Shown: positions 1 to 5,346 of the stretch, one piece after another
Layout: every line of letters begins with the position of its first letter
How positions within the stretch are numbered: position 1 is the first letter of the stretch
Source of the DNA: Pseudomonadota bacterium
Lineage (GTDB): Bacteria > Pseudomonadota > Gammaproteobacteria > Acidiferrobacterales > UBA6901
Assembly: GCA_021785795.1 (NCBI GenBank)
Contig: JAJYEK010000216.1
Coordinates: 1-5,571, forward strand
Direction of reading: 5' to 3'
DNA: 5,571 bases
Notes under the pieces: generated by a model
Seen by the model: the letters and a program-made list of their open reading frames with translations, nothing else
The model's database searches: none
Told to the model about the DNA's origin: nothing
Program-made: the position numbers and the translations under genes

Positions 1-1
1 A

Positions 2-1729
2 TTTCTCGGGCTCGCTGCCCTGGTCAGCGTGTTGCTTGCCGGTGTCGCCATCGCAACTGCGACAAGGCGTTATGCCGCGCGCCATCTCGACGGCACCGCG
101 GTCATGCGCTGTCTCGGAGCTACGCAGCGTTATGTCGTATGGCTTCACGTTCTGCAGATGCTGTGGCTCGGCCTGGTCGCCAGCCTAGCCGGTTGCGCGG
201 TAGGTTACTTCGCGCAACAGGTCCTCGTGTACCTGCTTTCCGGGCTGGTCGCGGCGCCGCTTCCTCCGCCGTCCGGGTTCCCGGTCGTGTCCGGCCTGCT
301 TACCGGCCTGGTTGCCCTGCTCGGTTTCGCTCTTCCGCCGGTGCTGCGACTGAAGGATGTCACTCCTGCTCGGGTGCTACGCCGTGACCTCGGCCAGTTG
401 CCGGCGCGGACCTGGATGGTTTATGTCGCGGCACTGGCAGTCGCCGCCGCGCTCATGCTGTGGCAAACACGTGACGTGGGGCTCACGGCCTACCTGCTGT
501 CGGCTACCTCGCTTACGCTTGCCGGCCTGAGCGCTGTAGCGTATGCGCTGGTGCGCCTGCTCAGATTGCTGCGCGCACATTCGGGGGTTGCCTGGCGTCT
601 CGGGCTCGCCGGCATCGCACGACGAGCCGGTACCAGTGTAGTGCAAATGGTCGCATTCGGGATCGGTATCATGCTGCTCTTGTTGTTGTCGCTGGTGCGC
701 GGCGACCTGCTCAATGAATGGGAGCGCAGCCTTCCCCCGGGGGCGCCGAATCAGTTCGTCATCAATGTACAGCCTGAACAGGTCGCGCCACTGCGGCGGT
801 TTTTCTTCGCCAACGGGCTGAAGGACGTGGATCTCTACCCGATGGTGCGCGGGCGGCTGCTTGCCATCAATCACAGGCCAGTAGACGCTTCAAGCTACTC
901 CGATATCCGTGCCCGCCATTTGGTCGAGAGGGAATTCAATCTGTCGTGGACCGTGCGGCCGCAGCCCGACAACCGCATCGTTGCCGGACAATGGTGGACT
1001 GCGGCGCAGTACGGCAAGCCGTTGGCATCAGTCGAGCAGGGTCTCGCCAAGACCCTGCGGATAAAGCTCGGCGATACGCTCGAATACCGCATCGCAGACC
1101 GCGACCTTTCCGTACGGGTTGTGAATTTGCGGAAGGTCGAATGGGATTCCTTTCGCGTGAATTTCTTCGTAGTAACTCCGCCCGGCCTGCTCAACGGTTA
1201 CCCGGCGACATACATCACGAGTTTTCACCTTGCCGCGGACCGGCACGGACTGCTGCAGAAGCTGATGCAGCGTTTTCCCAACATTACCATTATCGATGTT
1301 CAGACCGTGATGGCCCAGGTGCGCAGCATCATGCATCGTGTGAATCTGTCCTTGGAATATGTATTTCTGTTTACACTGCTGGCCGGACTGACAGTGCTCT
1401 ACGCCGCTCTCCAGGCCACGCAGGACGAACGTACGCACGAGGTTGCCGTGATGCGCGCCTTGGGGGCGACCACGCGCCAGCTCACGCTGAGCCTGGCGGT
1501 GGAATTCACCGCAATCGGGTTAATCGCCGGACTGCTGGCTGCCTTGGGGGCAACTGTCTCGGGTTACCTCCTCGCGCGGCACCTGTTCCATCTTCATTAC
1601 CACGTTGATCCCAGGCTATGGCTCGCCGGACTGATCGGCGGCGGAGCCGGCGTCGGAACTTTTGGCGTATGGGGTACGCGCTTTGTGCTCGCGCGTCCGC
1701 CGCTGCAGACGCTGCGCGAATTTTCCTGA
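2..1729 (+). CDS. YbbP-type ABC transporter permease (FtsX-like), C-terminal part
   Basis: Inner-membrane permease subunit of an ABC system, 5'-truncated: the frame is open from base 2 and the visible 575 residues end at TGA 1727-1729. The family (YbbP, about 800 residues, two FtsX domains) pairs with a YbbA-type ATPase, probably encoded just left of the window. The first visible residues (FLGLAALVSVLLAG) are the last part of a membrane helix, followed by the RRYAARHLDG and MRCLGAT segments typical of the first FtsX domain. Several hydrophobic helices follow, then a periplasmic portion from about residue 245 (PNQFVINVQPEQ) to about 440. The second FtsX domain carries the hallmark HEVAVMRALGATTRQL near residue 480 and two last helices. 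The GTG at 29 lies inside a helix and is not the true start. YbbP substrates are not well defined; release of hydrophobic compounds from the membrane has been suggested for the family. Family assignment is firm, substrate unknown. Confidence 0.93.
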   Translation, partial: FLGLAALVSVLLAGVAIATATRRYAARHLDGTAVMRCLGATQRYVVWLHVLQMLWLGLVASLAGCAVGYFAQQVLVYLLSGLVAAPLPPPSGFPVVSGLLTGLVALLGFALPPVLRLKDVTPARVLRRDLGQLPARTWMVYVAALAVAAALMLWQTRDVGLTAYLLSATSLTLAGLSAVAYALVRLLRLLRAHSGVAWRLGLAGIARRAGTSVVQMVAFGIGIMLLLLLSLVRGDLLNEWERSLPPGAPNQFVINVQPEQVAPLRRFFFANGLKDVDLYPMVRGRLLAINHRPVDASSYSDIRARHLVEREFNLSWTVRPQPDNRIVAGQWWTAAQYGKPLASVEQGLAKTLRIKLGDTLEYRIADRDLSVRVVNLRKVEWDSFRVNFFVVTPPGLLNGYPATYITSFHLAADRHGLLQKLMQRFPNITIIDVQTVMAQVRSIMHRVNLSLEYVFLFTLLAGLTVLYAALQATQDERTHEVAVMRALGATTRQLTLSLAVEFTAIGLIAGLLAALGATVSGYLLARHLFHLHYHVDPRLWLAGLIGGGAGVGTFGVWGTRFVLARPPLQTLREFS

Positions 1730-1756
1730 TCGCGGTGCGTGGTACACGCGACGGCG

Positions 1757-1780
1757 GGCGCATCCGTCGAGCGGATCGCC
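1757..1780 (+). terminator. Hairpin after the permease gene, possible terminator
   Basis: An inverted repeat begins 27 bp after the permease stop. GGCG (1757-1760), a bulged C and ATCCG (1762-1766) pair with CGGAT (1772-1776) and CGCC (1777-1780) around a TCGAG loop, giving a 9-bp stem with one bulge. There is no T-tract after it, so it is not a canonical intrinsic terminator. It may protect the mRNA 3' end or act with Rho. It lies between the permease and the promoter candidate of the next operon, which fits separate transcription units. Confidence 0.3.
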
Positions 1781-1841
1781 AGGCCGGAATCGGCGCGGCG
1801 TCGCCCGCGATTGTGCCGCCGGTCGTCCTCAATTCATCGAA

Positions 1842-1875
1842 GTGTCACGTTCGCGTCACATTCCTGGTCTAAATT
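1842..1875 (+). promoter_or_regulatory. Candidate PhoB box and promoter of the ExbB/ExbD-like operon
   Basis: Two half-sites, GTGTCAC (1842-1848) and GCGTCAC (1853-1859), repeat with an exact 11-bp period and a 4-bp spacer. This is the geometry of the known Pho box (CTGTCAT-N4-CTGTCAY). Ten bases after the second half-site is TAAATT (1870-1875), 4 of 6 matches to the -10 consensus and placed as in PhoB-dependent promoters, where the Pho box replaces the -35 element. A third, weaker repeat unit (CTGGTCT, 1864-1870) continues the period. Transcription would begin near 1882. The repeat is seen directly; PhoB binding is inferred. The spacer GTTC is less AT-rich than in E. coli boxes. Confidence 0.55.
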
Positions 1876-2008
1876 CACGATCGACTCCGGGAACATCCAT
1901 AGCGGCAGTACCCGGGTGGAAGGCGGTAACTACGGTTTTTGTGGTGTGGTTCCCGCCCGGTATGCCTCGATAGAAGCCGACGGTACTTTCAGCGAAGTGG
2001 GCGGACAA
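1876..2008 (+). promoter_or_regulatory. Long 5' leader of the ExbB/ExbD-like operon
   Basis: If transcription starts about 7 bases after the -10-like hexamer, roughly 125 nt precede the ATG at 2009. The leader contains a 7-bp inverted repeat, CGGGAAC (1888-1894) with GTTCCCG (1949-1955), enclosing an ACCCGGGT palindrome. No riboswitch class was recognised. The Shine-Dalgarno signal before the ATG is poor (a GTGGGCGG stretch), so translation may depend on leader structure. The evidence for regulation in this leader is weak. Confidence 0.2.
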
Positions 2009-2704
2009 ATGAATATCGATACTTTTTTGCAGGCGGCAAACTCGACCGGCGAAATTGTCTACCTGATGGCAGCGCTGCTGTTTATCGCCCTGACAATAGC
2101 GTTTGAGCGGACGTGGTATCTCAGGCGCGCATTTATCGCGGGCAACCGGATCATCGCAAAGCTCGATTCGGTCAACCGACTCGAAGCGCAGCAGCTGCGG
2201 GATCTGGCGGATGACTGCAAGAATCTGCCGCCGGCCCAGGTGTTGACAGCCACCGTCAAGCACGACCTGGATCACGACTTTGAGCGGCTTTCCGACAGGA
2301 TCGAGGAGGCCATATTGCGCGAGGCGCCCCGCGTCGATCGCTACCTCTGGGTGCTCGACACTATTGTCACCCTTGCGCCGCTGCTCGGTCTCCTGGGGAC
2401 AATAGTGGGCATGTTCAGCACATTCCATGTGCTCTCCAGCGGTGCAGGTGCATCGCCAAAAGTCACCGGCGGTGTAGCCGAGGCGCTGCTGGCAACCGCT
2501 TCGGGATTATTCGTGGCCATCATCGGGCTGGTGCTGTTCAACGGAGCCAGCAACCGGGTGCGCGTGATCCTGCATCAGCTCGAAACCCTGAAAGTTATGA
2601 TCATCAACCGCATGTATCCCCACTACCGGGTTCCGCTGCAGACCAGTCCGCACGGGCGTGAGCGGCTGGCCGGTCCGCGCGTGCTCAGGGCAGGAGAAAT
2701 CTGA
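2009..2704 (+). CDS. ExbB/TolQ/MotA-family proton channel protein
   Basis: A 231-residue inner-membrane protein, close in length to TolQ (230) and ExbB (244). Family members form a pentamer around an ExbD/TolR dimer and convert proton flow into force on a periplasm-spanning partner. Visible: first membrane helix about residues 15-34 followed by basic YLRR, a cytoplasmic region about 35-112 rich in charged residues, second helix with APLLGLLGTIVGMFSTF (123-139), and third helix with GGVAEALLATASGLFVAIIGL (154-174). Thr131 and Thr163 match the polar channel threonines of ExbB by motif. The ATG at 2009 is chosen because family similarity begins here and helix 1 lies at the usual distance; the frame is open back to 1739, but that part is unconserved in character and crosses the candidate Pho box. 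The stop is one base before the ExbD-like start, so the two are an operon. Whether it is ExbB or TolQ cannot be settled; no tolA, tolB, pal or tonB is in the window. Confidence 0.93.
   Translation: MNIDTFLQAANSTGEIVYLMAALLFIALTIAFERTWYLRRAFIAGNRIIAKLDSVNRLEAQQLRDLADDCKNLPPAQVLTATVKHDLDHDFERLSDRIEEAILREAPRVDRYLWVLDTIVTLAPLLGLLGTIVGMFSTFHVLSSGAGASPKVTGGVAEALLATASGLFVAIIGLVLFNGASNRVRVILHQLETLKVMIINRMYPHYRVPLQTSPHGRERLAGPRVLRAGEI
2692..2697 (+). promoter_or_regulatory. Ribosome binding site fixing the ExbD-like GTG start
   Basis: AGGAGA lies 8 bases before the GTG at 2706 and inside the last codons of the ExbB-like gene. It is the only strong Shine-Dalgarno in the area. With the TGA-A-GTG junction it selects the GTG start and suggests translational coupling of the two genes. 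Confidence 0.7.
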
Positions 2705-2705
2705 A

Positions 2706-3098
2706 GTGCGCTACTTCGATAGGAAAAAGGCCCGCATCGAAATAATTCCGATGATCGACATCATGTTTTTCCTGCTGGTCTTTTTTATCATGATCACGCT
2801 GCGCATGATTCCGTCGACGGGGATCGTAACCAACCTTCCCCGCAGCTCTACGGCCAATGCAATGCCGCCGCCTAAAGTCCTGGTGGCGCTGGGGCCGGAC
2901 GGAACCATTACCGTAGGTGGTCGCATGCTCTCTGCGGTCGAACTGACCGCCTTCCTGCAAAGCCGAGACCCGGCCCATGTCATTGTCACGATCGAGGGCG
3001 CGAAGCAGGCTTCCGTCCAGAACCTGATGACCGTGATGGATGCCTGCCGTGCAGCGGGGGTAACGCGCATCGGTCTGGCTGCCAGGCGACGCGGGTAG
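2706..3098 (+). CDS. ExbD/TolR-family biopolymer transport protein
   Basis: A 130-residue protein, slightly shorter than E. coli ExbD and TolR (about 141). It is the single-span partner of the proton channel: short basic cytoplasmic N-terminus (RKKARIE), one membrane helix about residues 14-34 (IPMIDIMFFLLVFFIM), then a periplasmic domain to the C-terminus. Asp18 in PMIDIMF sits where the proton-carrying Asp of ExbD (Asp25) and TolR (Asp23) lies and is intact, so the motor should be functional. The periplasmic part has the usual order: a strand region (VLVALGPDGTITVGG), VELTAFL, VIVTIEG and a final helix (NLMTVMDACRAAGVTRIGLA). The start is a GTG with AGGAGA 8 bases upstream; the gene begins one base after the ExbB-like stop. 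Only one ExbD-like gene is present and no TonB-like gene follows; the next gene is convergent, so the partner protein must be encoded elsewhere. Confidence 0.92.
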   Translation: MRYFDRKKARIEIIPMIDIMFFLLVFFIMITLRMIPSTGIVTNLPRSSTANAMPPPKVLVALGPDGTITVGGRMLSAVELTAFLQSRDPAHVIVTIEGAKQASVQNLMTVMDACRAAGVTRIGLAARRRG

Positions 3099-3120
3099 CT
3101 CCTGAAAGCGCGTCCAGCGC

Positions 3121-3162
3121 GAACGTCGCCGGTTGCGTTCTTCCCGCCGGTCAGTGCCGGCG
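3121..3162. terminator. Tandem hairpins between convergent genes
   Basis: The 75-bp gap between the convergent ExbD-like and GGDEF genes holds two small dyads: GAACG (3121-3125) with CGTTC (3136-3140), and CGCCGG (3145-3150) with CCGGCG (3157-3162) around a 6-base loop. Neither is followed by a clear T-run on either strand. Their position suits bidirectional transcript ends, but the sequence does not prove termination. Confidence 0.3.
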
Positions 3163-3173
3163 CGCGGCTCTTC

Positions 3174-4478
3174 TCAAGACAGTGCGGTCTCGATACGGTT
3201 AGTGCCCCCACTCTTGGCGCGTCGCAGTGCCATTGAGGCGCGCTGCAGCAGGTCTTCAGGGCCTTCTCCGGGAAGATACCAGGCAAGGCCGGATGAAAAT
3301 GTCGGAGCAGACATCTGCTTTCCGTGATACTCGAAGTAAGTCCCGATCACCCGGTGCCGGGCCTTGTGCAGTGCCGACACTGCCTGTTCACGTCCGGCGT
3401 TGGGAAGCAGCACGGCAAACTCCCCGCCGTTGCCACAGCGTGCCACCATGTCGTAGGCCCGGAAGCTTGCCAGAATCGCGCGCGCGTAGCAGCGCACCAC
3501 TTCGTCGGCTACCGCGGCACCGGCAAAACTGCCGATGTCTTTGAGCCTGTCCGGGTCGACAATCGCCAGTGCCAGCGGAATTCCATAACGCTGTGCACGT
3601 ATCGTCTCGGCCCTGAGGCGATACAGCAGAGCAGCGCGGTTGGGGATTCCGGTAAGCTTATCGGTCAGTGTTGTATCGTGCGGCCGTGCCGTTTCCTCTC
3701 CGAGCCGATCACAAAGGGATTGAAGCTCGCGTGCGCGACTCTCGGCGGTGCGCAGGTGCCCGGCCAGGCGGTCGTGGTCGCGAATGAGTTCGCCCATGCA
3801 ATCGAAAAGAATCTGCCGGAGGACGATGACTTCCGACGCATTGTCGGCTTGGGGCAGCGCCAGCTGAGCGGTTTTGATGTGGGCGATGAAATCGATCGTT
3901 TCGGACAGTGCTCGCTCCAAACTCTGACCGAGCGCAGCATGAACTTCGGCGAGACGATTGCGCTCGGTCCGATGATCTGGTTCCGTATCGCCGCCGCTTG
4001 TCCGCCTCTGCATTTGGCGACGACCACTCATCTCCTGGCTTCTCGCAGACCATAACACCGATGCGATCTGCTGCTCGAAGTTTTCGATTGATCCGACCGC
4101 ACCGGCTTTGGCACCCGTTTGCCCCGGACCCGTCGCAGTTCGTGCGTCTTGGCCCGGGTCCAGATACGGGACGATACGTTGCTGAATAAGTATGGTGCGC
4201 GCACGGGTAGCGGAGTCGCTCAGGGGGTTCTTGCTGTACTGGCGCAAGAGCGCATAGACGAAGGCGATGAAAGCGCGGTCGACAGACTTGCGAATATTCG
4301 TGCGCACGCTGTTACCTCGCTCTAGCTGCGCGTGCAGTACAGCGCCGTCGGGCGTCTGTTGCAGGGTGCTCGCGAGCGCCAGAAGCGTGCGAACAATCTC
4401 CGATTCGTCAGGCAGTGCAGGAACGGCGGTCAAAAATAGCTTCCTCTGTTGGGCGGATTCCGGATTTAAATGATCCAC
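3174..4478 (-). CDS. GGDEF-domain protein with degenerate active site (GNGGEF)
   Basis: A 434-residue protein from the GTG at 4478, ending TGA at 3176-3174. GGDEF domains make cyclic di-GMP from two GTP. The domain covers about residues 272-432: LTGIPNR (275-281), VDPDRLK (307-313), RAYD (340-343), GNGGEF (349-354) and a C-terminal RRAKSGGTNRIE. The signature is abnormal: GNGGEF replaces GG(D/E)EF, giving one extra residue and Gly for the catalytic acidic residue. The usual IND of the guanine site is IGS (315-317) and the His of GHxxGD is Ala321. The RxxD inhibitory site is intact. Loss of cyclase activity with retained c-di-GMP binding is inferred. The first ~270 residues look soluble, helical and charged, with no membrane segment and no recognised sensor domain; 110-175 is a low-complexity linker. 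The frame is open to a TTG at 4514 without a Shine-Dalgarno; GTG 4478 has GGAAGG 13 bases upstream, so the start is uncertain by 12 residues. The gene converges on the ExbD-like gene. Confidence 0.88.
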   Translation of the reverse strand: MDHLNPESAQQRKLFLTAVPALPDESEIVRTLLALASTLQQTPDGAVLHAQLERGNSVRTNIRKSVDRAFIAFVYALLRQYSKNPLSDSATRARTILIQQRIVPYLDPGQDARTATGPGQTGAKAGAVGSIENFEQQIASVLWSARSQEMSGRRQMQRRTSGGDTEPDHRTERNRLAEVHAALGQSLERALSETIDFIAHIKTAQLALPQADNASEVIVLRQILFDCMGELIRDHDRLAGHLRTAESRARELQSLCDRLGEETARPHDTTLTDKLTGIPNRAALLYRLRAETIRAQRYGIPLALAIVDPDRLKDIGSFAGAAVADEVVRCYARAILASFRAYDMVARCGNGGEFAVLLPNAGREQAVSALHKARHRVIGTYFEYHGKQMSAPTFSSGLAWYLPGEGPEDLLQRASMALRRAKSGGTNRIETALS

Positions 4479-4712
4479 AAGGGAAAATCTACCTTCCAGC
4501 GGCCAAAATAACAAATTTCGCAGGAATCGGGCTGCAGCTCCGCCATGTTACCGGCGTGAAGACCGGTTTATGTTCGCGGCTGGCAACAGTGGTTATGGCG
4601 GCTGAAATCCGCCCGTTAACGTCCCGGCAGGTCCACGACCGACTGTCGCAGGCCTCGGGCCTTTGCCCTTGCCGGGGCTTCGTCCGCCCGCTTGAGCCAG
4701 GCCGCGGGTTCT

Positions 4713-4752
4713 TCGCCATAGCCCGATCGGCGCGCCAGCGGGGCTATGGCGA
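4713..4752. repeat. Perfect 12-bp inverted repeat with palindromic loop
   Basis: TCGCCATAGCCC (4713-4724) is the exact reverse complement of GGGCTATGGCGA (4741-4752). The 16-base loop contains the palindrome GGCGCGCC (4729-4736). As RNA it would be a very stable hairpin on either strand; as DNA it could be a binding site for a dimeric protein. There is no T-run on either side, so an intrinsic terminator is unlikely. No second copy was noticed in the window. Confidence 0.75.
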
Positions 4753-4780
4753 CGTGCCCGGTCGATGACTCCAGGGGGCA

Positions 4781-4824
4781 GTAGCGGCGAGCGCCACGGG
4801 TACGCCCGCACGGCCGCTACGGGC
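4781..4824. repeat. Nested and competing dyads
   Basis: GTAGCGGC (4781-4788) pairs perfectly with GCCGCTAC (4813-4820). Inside it CGGG (4797-4800) pairs with CCCG (4805-4808) around a TACG tetraloop. A competing pairing, GCCCG (4804-4808) with CGGGC (4820-4824), would exclude both. It begins only 28 bp after the 12-bp dyad. Short GC-rich stems are common in such DNA, so meaning is uncertain. Confidence 0.45.
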
Positions 4825-4868
4825 AGGTCGGCTGCCTTCGCCGGCCCGCCGGCAATGCCCTGTTTTTT
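4821..4868 (+). terminator. Orphan intrinsic-terminator-like element
   Basis: GGGCA (4821-4825) pairs with TGCCC (4856-4860), enclosing the hairpin GCCGG-CCCG-CCGGC (4840-4853). Two bases after the outer stem comes TTTTTT (4863-4868), the only such T-run in this gene-poor region. Read on the plus strand this resembles a Rho-independent terminator, yet no plus-strand gene precedes it. The outer stem is short and its internal loop large, which weakens the case. Confidence 0.25.
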
Positions 4869-4934
4869 GAATGCCCCAGTCCCGAATGCGGTCTGCGGCC
4901 GGCAGGCGCCGGATAACTCGGACCGCGATCCTTG

Positions 4935-5189
4935 TTACCGGGTCGCTTGGGGGCTTGCCGATGTAGTTGTCGAGCATACGCTGCGGCAACCCGGCGAAAC
5001 CCGGATCGCAGCGACCGCCCCCCTTGCCCGATAACGCCGCACGGCACGGTCGATCAGATCGTGGAGGATCTTTCGCTCCGTGGTTTTCCGCAGGCCAGCC
5101 AGCAGGCGCTTGAGGTTTTCCGCGGCGGAATCAGTGCCAGTTCCGATATTTTCAATGTGCAAGACCGCCCCTCGCGGCAAAACAGTCAC
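4935..5189 (-). CDS. Unrecognised short reading frame, possibly a decayed gene
   Basis: An 84-residue frame begins at a GTG at 5189 and stops at 4935. Its first ~58 residues look protein-like, with a charged helical stretch (AENLKRLLAGLRKTTERK, then ILHDLIDRAVRRYRARG); the rest becomes Ser/Thr/Arg-rich and unconvincing. Another minus frame is open across 4744-5040 and reads GFAGLPQRMLDNYIGKPP followed by SDPVTRIAVRVIRRL, also protein-like for ~45 residues. A single frameshift near 5020 would join the two good segments, so a broken gene is possible. A weak Shine-Dalgarno-like AGGG lies just before the GTG. No family was recognised, and chance open frames are common in DNA of this GC content. 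Confidence 0.2.
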   Translation of the reverse strand: MTVLPRGAVLHIENIGTGTDSAAENLKRLLAGLRKTTERKILHDLIDRAVRRYRARGAVAAIRVSPGCRSVCSTTTSASPQATR

Positions 5190-5201
5190 CGCCCTACAGT
5201 C

Positions 5202-5227
5202 TGGTTATATGCACAAAACGGTAACCA
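5202..5227. promoter_or_regulatory. TGGTTA/TAACCA dyad overlapping a minus-strand -10-like hexamer
   Basis: TGGTTA (5202-5207) and TAACCA (5222-5227) form a 6-bp inverted repeat with 14 bases between. On the minus strand TATAAC (5209-5204) matches 5 of 6 bases of the -10 consensus, about 15 bases before the GTG of the weak minus-strand frame; no good -35 is visible. It could be an operator with a promoter, or chance. Confidence 0.2.
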
Positions 5228-5268
5228 TCCCTGCCGGCAGCGCTGCTGTCCGACCGTCACCCCGGTGC

Positions 5269-5299
5269 GCCTGACCGACGGCCGGGACCGGCCTGACCG
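5269..5299. repeat. Direct repeat and palindrome upstream of the DUF502 gene
   Basis: GCCTGACCG occurs at 5269-5277 and again at 5291-5299, a 22-bp period or about two helical turns. Between and overlapping them is the near-palindrome GGCCGG-GA-CCGGCC (5280-5293). The block ends 47 bp before the DUF502 ATG and just upstream of a TACACT hexamer (5303-5308) that could be a -10 element, with no clear -35. The spacing would suit an operator or activator site, or a GC-rich hairpin ending transcription that enters from upstream. Confidence 0.4.
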
Positions 5300-5346
5300 G
5301 CGTACACTATCGACGATCAGAGATCACTTTTGGGAGACCACGCGAC

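Larger units (their letters stand above)
4479..5346. other. Gene-poor, repeat-bearing intergenic region
   Basis: About 870 bp lie between the divergent GGDEF gene (minus) and the DUF502 gene (plus). No reading frame here has a recognisable family, and the short frames overlap on both strands as expected for GC-rich non-coding DNA. No tRNA, RNase P RNA, tmRNA or SRP RNA core motif was found. Visible structure includes dyads ACCGG (4550-4554) with CCGGT (4563-4567) and GGCGG (4597-4601) with CCGCC (4609-4613), a perfect 12-bp inverted repeat at 4713-4752, nested dyads at 4781-4824, a T6 run at 4863-4868 after a stem, and repeats just before the DUF502 gene. The promoters of both flanking genes should lie here, but no convincing -35/-10 pair was found for the GGDEF gene. 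Confidence 0.6.

Noticed and set aside
946..1608. Long plus-strand open frame inside the permease gene
   Set aside because: It is an out-of-frame shadow of the permease, with low-complexity Arg/Ala/Pro composition and no family signal.
1739..2008. In-frame upstream extension of the ExbB-like gene by 90 residues
   Set aside because: The extension is Arg/Ser-rich with no family character, crosses the candidate promoter, and would displace the first membrane helix far from its usual N-terminal position.
1856..2428. 190-residue minus-strand frame opposite the ExbB-like gene
   Set aside because: It is antisense to a well-supported membrane protein gene, rich in His and Gln and without recognisable motifs.
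3324..4055. 243-residue plus-strand frame opposite the GGDEF gene
   Set aside because: It is an antisense shadow; the minus strand carries clear GGDEF motifs and good codon use.
4479..4514. TTG at 4514 as start of the GGDEF gene
   Set aside because: There is no Shine-Dalgarno before it and the region is AT-rich like a leader; the GTG at 4478 has GGAAGG upstream. The longer form is not excluded.
4713..4752. Insertion-sequence terminal repeats
   Set aside because: The arms are only 16 bp apart, no transposase fragment lies nearby and no target-site duplication is visible.
4479..5346. Known structural RNAs (tRNA, RNase P RNA, tmRNA, SRP RNA) or a CRISPR array in the gene-poor region
   Set aside because: No T-loop GTTCGA-type motif, no RNase P, tmRNA or SRP core sequence on either strand, and no regularly spaced repeats.
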